Assembly: GCF_000003815.2 (NCBI RefSeq)
Contig: NC_049981.1
Location: forward strand, 21,151,645 to 21,215,644
Source of the DNA: Branchiostoma floridae
Taxonomy: Eukaryota > Chordata > Leptocardii > Amphioxiformes > Branchiostomatidae
Direction: 5' to 3'
Length of the DNA stretch: 64,000 nucleotides
The translations under genes were made by a program, and so were the position numbers. Shown here piece by piece: positions 36,601 through 48,600 of this stretch. Each line of letters starts with the position of its first letter. The first letter of the stretch is position 1. The notes below the pieces were generated by a model. It had not been told where the DNA came from. It was given only the letters and a program-made list of their open reading frames with translations, and did no database searches.

Positions 36601-39600
36601 AAAGGAGAACTAGCATTAGATAATTGGAGAATTTATTTTCAAATTGACTCTTCATCTGTGCAGGTCGTAAGATGAGCTGTTCCCTGGAGGACCGTGAGGT
36701 TGGCCACCAGAGCTCCTGGAGGCCCAACTCCTGCACCATGTGTGAGTGCCGCGACGGCCAGGACTTCTGCGCCAACATCGACTGCCCCGCCTTCACCAAC
36801 CCCCTGTTCTCCGACTGCATCAAGGTCTACGTCAAGGGACAGTGCTGTCCCGAGACCATCTGCAACAAAGGTTAGACACAACGTAGTGTTTATGGAATCA
36901 TTAGGACTTCAATCGTGTAATTTTTGTCTTTGTTATATTTTATCTGACTCTCATATTACCTCCTCTCTCATGATGTTAAGAAAAAGTGGCCTACAATTTG
37001 CTTTTAGCTTCCTGTGAATAAGTTATTTTATCAAGTTTCAAATGAACTTTTGTGGCAAAAACACATCACAAACATGGCTAAGCTTGTAGACCCCCTCGTC
37101 CAGGTTCATCAGTGGAGTTGACTTTCTTATCCAGACTGCCTCCTTGATCCACCGAATCCAGCTGTTGTCTTCCCTGATAAATTAAAAAAATTCAGAAGTT
37201 GAATTTCAGTCTGACTGTAATTCTAATCCTACCCCTGCAGCTGAGGTCTGCACCTGGGAAGGCCAGACATTCTTCGATGGTGAGATGTGGCAGCCGGAGA
37301 CCTGCAGCACCTGCCAGTGTGTGGGCGGAACCACCCGCTGCGTCCAGACCACCTGCCCGGTCACCCCACCCGGCTGCCAGGCGGTCCCCGTCAACGGAAA
37401 GTGCTGCCCAGACATCGTGTGCCAGCCCCATCATCATTGTGAGTCCCCTTGCTATACACCTGTCAGTATCTTCTACTAAACTATAAGAGTACATAAGAGT
37501 AGGGCTGTGTACCTAAATACCCGTACCTGTAAAATTGTTTAGGTACAGGTTTGACCTAAACATCTGTGTACCCATTCCTATACCTAAACTAACAAAATCA
37601 CTAGTGGACACCATTGTTTAAGACTACAGATAGGTAAATCCAGTATCAACAATGACAATTGTAATGATAATCTTGCAGTTGAAAATTTAAAGAAACTTTG
37701 TTTTGAGGCTCAAATGTGTAATTCTTCATTCAAAGATGACAATTAGTTATATATTACCCGTGTCAACCACACCCACAGATCCCGTGTGCAAGGACACTGA
37801 AGTGATGCACCACGAGGGCGACAGCTGGCACCAGTTGGACTGCCAGGTCTGCACCTGCAGGAATGGCGTCACCTCCTGCACTTTTGACAAAACTATTACA
37901 CACAAATATAGTAACCGTTATTTTGTTAACTGTTGTTTACCACACCAACAGCTCCAGTTTGCAAGGACACTGAAGTGATGCACCACAAGGCACCAGTCAA
38001 ACCGCCAGGTCTGCACCTGTAGGAACGGCATGACCTCCTGTACTTTTGATGAAGCTATTACACACACATGTAGTTATTTTGTTTCCTCTTGTTAACCATA
38101 CCCACAGCCCCCGTCTGCAAGGACACAGAAGTGATGCACCACGAGGGCGACAGCTGGCACGAGTCCGACTGCCAGGTGTGCACCTGCAGGAACGGAGCGA
38201 CCACCTGCACCACCATGGACTGCCCTGTGACCGAGGCCGCGCCCGGCTGCCACCTGATGCAGGTGCCCGGCCGCTGCTGCCCCATGCAGATCTGCAGGCA
38301 CATTGATGGTAAGGCCGGGATGATTGTTATTTGCCTCCAACTGTTTATACTTGATTGTCAAATACTGTAATTCACTTTGTCTTCTAGGTATCAAACTGTC
38401 ACGGTCTGAGAAACTTGAACTTGTTCTCGGAACTAAATGTTCATGGTGGCAGCAGTTGCGCGTGAAAAAAAGTCGACAAATTATTTCTCTTCTTCTTGAC
38501 AGTATTAGTTAGACAGTTAAAATACAGTAAGACAGTAAAATATTGTATGTGATTTTCGTTTAATATGAGAATTTCTCCACCACAGAGTCCAGCTGCACTG
38601 TTGTTGAGACCGAGCTGACCTACCAGCACAGCGCCACCTGGCAGGAGGACAGCTGTACTACATGCGCCTGTGTGAAGGGAGTGATCTCCTGCATGCAGCA
38701 GACCTGCACCGTGCCCAGGGAGGGCTGCATCGTCGAGGAGGTGGAGGGACAGTGCTGTCCTACCGTCACCTGCCCGAAAGGTACACTGTATGGGTGCATA
38801 CCCAGGGCTCGAAATTTGTTTTTGGGATTAGGTGCACTGGTGCACCCAACCTAAAGTGTGCACATAAAAATTTTGGGGTGCATCACATAAAATAAAAGTA
38901 GACTAAGGTAGAAAAACCTTATTACAAACCTCACCGGTCCTCGTCTGGGTATCTAAAATTTCAATGGACCCAAATTCCAACTTCAAATTCTTAAACAAGT
39001 ACTATGACAGACATATTTCTAACACTTGGATTCCAAGAATAAGGTGCATAATTGTATGTTTAGATGGGTAAATCTGTGAAAATATTTGGGTACACCCACA
39101 TAAAAAATTGGGTGCACAGCTCAAATATTGGGTGCACATGCATGCACCCAGTATTTCAAGCCCTGATACCGGTATGGTGCAATGCTAAGTTCACCTTTAT
39201 ACGAGGGATAACCTATATTCGTTGATAACGAGGTATTTATGATGGATATTAAGTCGCCGAACGTTGGTCTCAAATTGTAGTATTTTTAATACATAAAAAC
39301 ATATCAAATATTGCAGTTTGAAAATACTGTCCATCGACTTGATATCCATGAAAACCATGTTTTTTAAAAGAACGAACATAGGTTACCCCGCGGATAAAGG
39401 TGAACTTGCATTACTGTTACAAAACCGTTTTTTCTTGTTCTATCGGTCCAGAAAAAACGGACCTGGAAAATATCTGTGGACTGGATGTTGGACCAATTTG
39501 AAGATGAACAGATTAGTATGGCATGCCGGCAGGCATTTGAGAGTTTTGAAACTTACAGAACCAAGGTCTTAAGAAAAGAACAATTAGCGAAATAGAGTAG

Positions 39601-42600
39601 ATTTCATAGTAATTTCATAGTAATTTACCAGGCTTCTACAGTCAAATTTGGTCTAAGACAGAGGCAGTTAGTGTTGTTTAGACAAAGATAGGATTTTGAA
39701 TGCCAATGGATATCGGATACCAGAGGAGAAAAGCTTATTAATTTACTATTATGCCGATAGCATGCATGCCAAATCACTTTGAAGATAACTTCTTCTGAAA
39801 GGTAAAAGCTAGATATTAACATCATCTATTTGAATGTTTGATATAACACAAATTGATATTACCTTTAGATACTAACCAGTTGCGTTGGTTGAACAGAAAA
39901 GCTGGGCAGCTGCCCCATCCCGCTGTTTGACTTCCTGTACGAGTCTGATGACTGTACCGATGAGTGTGAGGAGGATACCGACTGCATGGGCTCCTCCAAG
40001 TGCTGCTACAACGGCTGCAGCCGCATGTGCGCCAAACCCTGGATTGATAGTAAGGCATTTTTAATGTTCGAGTCGAAATACCCACTTGCACACTTGCAAA
40101 CGCAAGCACATTTTGCTTGGCAGTAACTTAATTCTAAACCCAGATAGCATGTAACTGGAAGAAAAGATAATGGATAAGTAGCTAATTTGAAGAAAGTAAT
40201 ATATGTAACTGGAAATGGGCAGCAGGGAAAGACAGCACAACAGTACATGAGAATTTATACAGTAATGTATGATTGTGAAGATGTGTAGCAGCAGCACTAA
40301 GTACTGTAAAACAATACTCATAGAGTTTACAGAATGACCTTGAGCTTTGTTTGCTGTAGGGTGTGTGAACAGCAGGGGTAGACAGCACAGTAGTACATTG
40401 TGCAGTATATGTAACAGCTACAGAATGACCTTGATCTGTTTGCTGTAGGCTGTGTGGACAGCAATGGCAGACAGCACAACAGAACATGCACAGTATGTGT
40501 AGAACATAGTGTTACAGACTAATCTTGACTTGAGCTGTTTGCTGTAGGCTGCGTGGACAGCAGCGGCAGACAGCGCAGTAGTGGCGACGCCTGGCAGCAG
40601 GACGCCTGCACCATGTGCTCCTGTGTCAACAACCAGTCCGTCTGCACCCAGCAGGTAAGACTCCCTTCACTTTCACTTTTACAAACAGAGAAAACAATAC
40701 AATTCAATCTCTACGACTGCGATGCTGAGGAAGAGTGATGGATGTCACTTCAAACATACAGAAGTGATTACAAGCTCTAGATCTGTTTTTTACCCAGTTG
40801 TAGAGATTGAATTGCATTTGAATACTGTTTTCTCAGATATTTGTTGACAATATTCGATGCAAAACTATGTATCAGCTGCCACAAATTGCACATTAAAACC
40901 GAAAGACATAGCTGCTCTCTTCTGGAACAATGAATATATCAATATTGTAAGCTAGATAGAATAGAAGATGAGCAGCATTTGTAGTAGTATGTTACATAAC
41001 ACTGACACTGACACTTTGTCCTTTACCTGTAGGAGTGTCCCCGTGCCCCCAACGGCTGCACCACCCGTCATGTGGAGGGCCAGTGCTGCCCAACCATCAT
41101 CTGTGAGGAGCAGGAGAACAGTAAGATCTTTTATTTCGCACAATGTTAGATGTAGCTAGTACACCTTTATCTGCGAAGTAACCTATATCCATTGATTTTG
41201 AAAATGGGGTATTTAGGGATTTCAAGCTGACAAAAGGTGGATTTGAATTGCAGTGTTTTGAAAATATTGCACTTTGAAACCTCCGTCCGTCGACGTGATA
41301 TCTCTAAACAGTGATGGTCTCCATTTTCAAAATCAACGGATATAGGTTACCTCATGGATAAAGGTGAACTTAATATATTACATGTATTTTGTGCCTTCTT
41401 TAATCTTTCTTCAGCCTCCTTGCTACAATTAAACTGATTTTGGTGTTTTTCTGGAAAAGTTGAACTGTAATTTCCAACACGAAAATTGGACTTACGCAAA
41501 TTTTTGACTGAACAGTCTTTGTCACTGAATGAGCAATCCAAGTCTGTTTCTGTGACGTCACATTATGCAGATACATTTTGTAGAACATGTAACTCGGTGA
41601 GCAGTGGATCATATGTGGCAGAAAGCCTATGGCACCCACTGTCTCTGTTATATGGGATCATTGTAAAGCTCTGATAAAGATGGCTTCCTGCAACTAGAAA
41701 ATTTGGGTAAGTCAAATTTTCATGTTGGAAATTACAGTTCAACTTTTCCAGAATAACTTCTACCAAGAATACAGATGAGCTTCAAGTTAAGATTGTGGTG
41801 TTTGTCTGGTCTTGTTAAACAGAGGCCACCTGTATGGTTGAGGGAGTGACCTACACCCACGGCAGCTCCTGGATGCCTGACAACTGCACCACCTGCACCT
41901 GCGTGTTCGGGCGCAGCTACTGCTTTTTGTTGTACTAAACTGATTGTGGCGTTTGTTGTCTTGTTGAACAGAGGCCACCTGTATGGTTGAGGGAGTGACC
42001 TACACCCACGGCAGCTCCTGGATGCCCGACAACTGCACCACCTGCACCTGCGTGTTTGGCCGCAGCGACCGCTTTTTGTTGTACTAAACTGATTGTGGTG
42101 TTTGTTGTCCTGTTTGCAGAGGCCACCTGCATGGTTGAGGGAGTGACCTACACCCACGGCAGCTCCTGGTCACCTGACAACTGCACCACCTGCACCTGCG
42201 TGTTCGGGCGTAGCGACTGTGACCGTATGGAGTGCCCTGCCATGCAGAGGACTGGCTGCCGTAGCGTGTACATCCCCGGACAGTGCTGCCCTGAGACCTT
42301 CTGCCAAGAAGGTGGGACACGTCGTTAGTTGTTAATCGTTAATCACTCCTTTTAGTTAATATTTTCTTCTTACTTTTTGATTTATATGTCGATCGTTCGT
42401 GCATGACATAAATCATTTATGATAAAAGTTTCTGGCATGTTTTACCAATTGCTGATGAATTGATCCTTAAGATCACGTGTTAGTAAGATCATGTATGTAA
42501 CTTTCGTGAGTTGACGTTCTGTAGTGATTGGTCAATAAGAGTGTTGATCCCGAAGAAGTCGACAGTGGTCGTTGAAAATTTGATCCGCGTGTACTTTTGT

Positions 42601-45600
42601 GTTGGAGAAAAGTATATTTAAAAGGACCCTCGTTCGATATTTGTGCATGACATGCCAATGATTGTTGAAGCTTCGATGTGGACTTATGCTTGTTTCATTC
42701 CCCCACAGCTGGCAGCTGCATGGTGGAGGGAGTCATGTACCTGGATGGAGAGAGTTTCCACACTGATGCCTGTACTACCTGCCACTGCAGGAAGGTTAGC
42801 AACAAAATTCATTTCACTCCAACAAAGATTCTGTAGCAAAAAGTACCCATAATACTGCACTGTGTCTTAACTGAGACTTTCCTGAAGCATATCCAGCAGA
42901 TCATGGTGTCAACTCCTGGTTAACTCGACTTTCCGTCCTAGGATGGAAATTCTCTTGTTGGGATCTTTTTTTAGAAATCAGAAATCAGAAATTCCGTCTG
43001 AACTTCATGACGCAAATTGATGAAAAATATATATTTTTTAAGCCGTAAAATGACAAATTTAACATTATAGAAAATTAACAAGATGAGCTCCCAAACTGAT
43101 GAGTGGGAAGTGTGAAAAAAATTAAAACTTGAGACAGCCCAGATATAGCTATTCTTCTTTGTACACCAAAAAAACAGTTACACAAGCAAGTGCCTGTTAG
43201 TAGTGAATATGATTTTGGAATCATATCATATCCAAAATCATATCCAGTTGCATGTCTGAGTAACTGCTTTTTGACATATCTTATTACCTGGATGTCTAAC
43301 CTACATGTACATCAACGTATTCTTTTTGCCACAGGGCCAGACCTTCTGCCAGGCCCAGTCTTGCCCTGCTATCCCTGATGGATGTCAGCCCATCACCACT
43401 GAGACCACTGACCCACAGTGCTGCCCCAACATCACCTGCCCACTCCAGTCTGGTGAGGCAGATCTCTTTTACTCTTCTGTTGTTTATTGTTCATTTGCAC
43501 AAAGGAAGCCTTATAGAGAAAGAAAGAAATGTATCAAAAGCCAAAATTCTTAGTATGTATATAAGTCGTGAGCTATGATAACTTTGTCTGGTTTTGTCCG
43601 GTCATTGCATCATTTGCATTGATTTTGACAAAGCAAAGTTAACGTACCTTGACTGTGCCTCCAATGAAATCCAAAGTGCCTCCAACAGAATCCTACATGC
43701 CTTCAACGAAGGCAGCAACCTGTTCATCTGGACTTGAAAGGCAACAGTGCTTCACGTCAGTGTGAGGGCAAGAGAGAGTCGGCTAAATAGCGTAATGGTG
43801 CCTACGTGAACAAACTTCATTGTACCTCCGCAGTACCTCCAGAGTGCCTCCACTGAGTGAGATAGGCCCTTAACCAGGCGTTAAGCTAGGATTCGATTAT
43901 AGGGGGTCCAAATTTCTTGGTGAGTCTGGCTATTGATATAGGCGCAACCATTATAGGGGGGTTGGGGGCATCCACCTTCCATGGTGCAGAGATTTCGAGA
44001 ATTCCAAGTTAAAATGTTGCATTCTAAGGTATCCTGATGGGCAAAATTACTGTCAGAGATCAGAATTTCATCCTTGGCAGAGGATCTGCTCCCCCTGTGT
44101 AAGGGCGTCTAGTGCGTCCAATTTCTTGTCATTTCAAGAAAAGCGTGTCCAAATGACGCCTGGACGCATGCCTGCCCTTGACTGATGTGGGATTAACCTG
44201 AACTTGTCTATGTGTTGCCAGCCAACACCTGCCAGTACAGGGGAATCCACTACAGGAGCGGAGAGCAGTGGATGTCTGACGCCTGCACCATGTGTACCTG
44301 CGACAACCAGCAGGTTAGGAACTGTTTCTCTCAACATCTTCTCATCTTGATCCCTTAGCCTAACTAATGGTGTTTAATGCTAGTTCACCTTTATCCGTGG
44401 GGTAACCTTTATCCGCTGTTATTTAAAAACTGAGTATCTGGGGATAGCAAAGTCGACGGACGGTGGTTTGAAAATGTACTACTTTCAAAATATTGGAATT
44501 CTAAACCACAACATATCAATTTAACCTGATATCCCAAAATGCCATGTTTTTAGAAACAACGGATAAAGGTTACCATACGGATAAAGGTGAACTAGCATTA
44601 ATCGTTGGGGCACCACATAAGATCTAGCAACCAGTTTTCTCCACCCTTCTTGATTTTCTGTTTTTCATAGTGTTTCACATGCCTGTCCATTCTCTGATAT
44701 TATCCTCCCATCTTATCTGTTATCTACATGTACCCCTCTACCTTCCTTCCTGACAGATTCCCTGCATGATCAGGGCTTGAAATACATTTTTCTGCGTACC
44801 TGCACTGGTGCAGGTAACATTGAAGATTACCTGGACCAGACAAAATTTACCTGCACCACTCTGAATTTAGGAACCGTTGCTGCTTCAATTTTACCTGCAC
44901 TAACCTGCATATGCAGGCGGTATTTCGAGCCCTGATGATACTGTTTTAGCTAGTCTGCCAGTGCTCAGGTGCACCTAGACATTTGTGTAGGTTGTGGATG
45001 TAAATTAGTATTAGAATATTCTGTGAATATTTACATGCAAGTGTCAGACATTCCACATTATCTCATGTTGTACACCCAAAATGTTTTCTTTGCACCAACA
45101 CTTTGCGTGCCAGCTTATGCATCTATAGTTTACTGTAATTTTCATTGCCTTTTATGACAGGTTATCTGCAATACCACTGGCTGCCCTAAGATGTCCTTTG
45201 CCCCTGGCTGCCGTGCCGTGCGTGTGGCTGGGCAGTGCTGTCCCAACATTGTCTGCAGGGATGGTAGGTATCTTTGTTCATTAAAGTATCTAAAATTTAG
45301 CAAGGAGTCTATCATTCAATGCATGATATCCTCAGAAAAATTATTGCACTTTATAAGATTAACCCTGACTAGGGATTATGACTTTTTAGGAAAGCATGCT
45401 ATTTTATGGGATTGAAAATGAGCTATGCATTGCTGATGCAATCAAAGAGAACAACAGACTATGATTAGAACATTTCACAGAAAAAGTTACTTGGCAATGC
45501 CCAAACCAACTTTGTATGTTTGTCCTCATTTTTGTAGAGTCTGCTGCTACCAGCCCAAAGCTGCTTAGGCAGACCCATGTAATGACTTGTCTCATCATCA

Positions 45601-48600
45601 ATTAAGTCAAAGTCAAGCAGTGAAATTCTTTCATTAATGGCTCTACTTTTCTGTGTTGACCAATGCGCGATGCCAATATCATTGACTGTGAAAGATAACA
45701 AGTATATCAAAAACTCACAGATGGAAAAATCTTACTTGCGTTAGGACAGTGCTTGCCTGATCAGCACTTTCAGTTGCCCGGGACAATCAGGCTAGTAGAC
45801 TCGTCCAGTCCTGCTTTTGATAATACACGATGATGTCTCCTGCAGTTCACAGCTGTTTGGAGGGTGGCATGAAGTTCCAGAACGGTGGGCAGTGGCAGAA
45901 CGACAGCTGCAGTTAGCACTGTTTGCATGAAGATAGGATATTCTGTACCAGTTACTGTAAATAAGCATTACTAATGATGCTGCCTCCTGCAGTTCACAGC
46001 TGCCTGGAAGGTGGCGTGAAGTTCCTGAATGGCGAGCAGTGGCAGAACGACAGTTGCACCAGCTGCCGCTGCGAGCACGGCAGGACCATCTGCAGCAGCA
46101 CCTCCTGCGCCCCCGCCCCCACCGGATGCCAGTTCGGAGAGCGCGTGCCTGGCCAGTGCTGCCCCAACGTCGTCTGCCCCACACAGACTGGTGAGTAAAA
46201 TAGGCATCAGCATGACGATTATTTAAGAAGGCTGATGGATTGTCTTCAAAATTGAAATTTATCGGTTTGGCTGTTCGGCACACAAAGCCAGGGATGCCCA
46301 ACTAGCCTGTGGCTATTATAAAGGGCTAGCCCTGCTGACAGACAAGGGCAAATGGAAGTTGACATGGACAGGATAAAAAATTAGTGAAAATATTCTTGGT
46401 ACATAAAAATATAATATCTGTATAAAAAAACAACTAATACATATTTTTATACAATCATATTAAATTGAAATGTATCAGGTAGATCTAGATTCAAGTGTTG
46501 TTTTACTGTGTTTGCCACCAAGGTCCCACCTGCACTGACACCATCGAGCTGGAGGAGACCCAGTTCTCCCACGGGGAGTCCTGGCAGAGGGACCCCTGCA
46601 CCACCTGCACCTGCATGAATGGTAGAGTCCGCTGCCACACCCAGAGCTGCCCCATGACCGTGGAGCACGGCTGCAGGGCCGTACATGTGCAGGGACAGTG
46701 CTGCCCCAACGTGGTCTGCAACCAAGGTTTGTTTGTTTGTGCCTTTATTCAATAGTGCTCCACTTTTTGTGGAGGTCGAGTTGGGAAGAGTGACAAATGA
46801 ATAAATGAGTTAGTGAATGACTTGATGAGAAAATTGTTTAACTCAAATAAAGAAAAATGAATGAATGTCTAGTGTTAGTATTGATACACTCCAAATCTAA
46901 ACTCTTAGTTTTTTTCTTGCACCTGTAAGTTGTCTGAGAAAAGGATATAATATGATTGAAATACAGTAACTGTTAATTCAATTCAAAATGTTTGTTCACA
47001 CATATATGGTGTCTGTGTGTTGCAGGAAAGGTTGGCCAGTGCCCAGTTGTTTCTCCCACCCTGACTGAAGAGATGTCCATGACTGACAGCTGTGTGACCG
47101 ACTCCGACTGCGCTGGAACCACCAAGTGTTGCCACAACGGCTATGCCTTCACCTGCATGCGCCCCTGGATCCTGGAGAAGCCTGGTAAGGTTCACCAAGA
47201 AAAAAAAGAGCACTTTAAAGAGGTCACTAAATTCCACCTGGATTTTTCCATGTAGTAGCGTGCTTAGTTCAGTGGTCAGCGGCCCTGCCTCTGGAACTTG
47301 AAACGTTGAGTTCAATTCTGGCTGTGTCGCTCACCCAACATGTACGTTGCCAGGAAGGTTTGCAGTACTTAGGACAGGACGTCAAGCCTTTTCAGAAAAT
47401 CTAGAATGACTTACAGTTTGACTTCCTTTTATGTGTCTCCCCCCACTCATATGTTTTGGAATCTTATTACCAGGTTTGCCAAGTGATCATGAATGACACT
47501 TCTAATTTCCATTCATGTACTACCAGGTGTCTGCCCCGCCATGGCCCCCTACACCAGCCCCTCTACTGAATGTAATGTGGAGTGCAGCAGTGACATGGAC
47601 TGTGTGGACAGCCACAAGTGCTGCGGAGATGGCTGCATCAGGACCTGTGTGCCCGCTGTGGACATGTCTGTCCAGCAGACTTTCACCAGGCAGCAAACAG
47701 GTTAGTCCTAACTGTGCAGTCAAACCTGTGTTAGTGGTCACCTGTGCAGTGCAGCTACCTTGCCATAGTCTGACTTTTGACCTAAGCGCAGTAGAGAACC
47801 CACCACACCTTTTAAAAAAGAGTAAGGCCATGCCCTGTGTGTGATGATACAAAACAGTCTGTCTGGAGTGGGTGATTCATTGCAAATCACTTGTTACTTA
47901 GGTGTATGAAGTAAGGAAACATAGGTTGACATCAGCCTATAAAGTTCATTTCTCTTTGTTGTATTTAACTCAGTCTATAAAAGATAACTTTATTTTACTT
48001 ATGAAGAAAGTTTACTTATTCATAAATACTTAAATGATCAAAACTAAATTTCCTTTCATATTTCTGGAAGGCTGGAAGTCCGGTAGATGTCCCAACCTAA
48101 TGCAGACGTACTGGACCCCCCTGATGTGTATCAGCAAGTCTTCTGATGATTGCACTGTGATCACAAGGAAGTTTATTCAAATACTTGATTCAAACTAAAT
48201 TTCCTTTCATATTTCTGTAAGGCTCCAAGTCCGGTAGATGTCCCAACCTGATGCAGACGTACTGGACCCCTCTGATGTGCATCAGCAAGTGTGCACTGTG
48301 ATCTTATTGATAAATCCTTCATTGAAACTAAAAATTTCTTGCATATTTCTGGAAGGCTCCAAGTCTGGAAGATGTCCCAACCTGATGCAGACGTACTGGA
48401 CCCCCCTGATGTGCATCAGTGAGTGCTCTGACGACATGGACTGTGACGGGGAAGACAAGTGCTGCTCTACCGGCTGTGGGCAGGTCTGCTTCAGCCCTGT
48501 GGAAGACACCACTGGTCAGTCAGGAATAGCAATATTACCTTTATTACCATTTATCCACCACTTCAAAACATAAAGAGAAAAACATGTACTGGAGTGTTTG

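Noticed and set aside
37780-37912. Exon 23 decoy 1 as a real exon using a donor at TATA|GTAACC
   Set aside because: It would keep phase 1, but the domain would lack the CC pair and four other cysteines; kept as a decoy.
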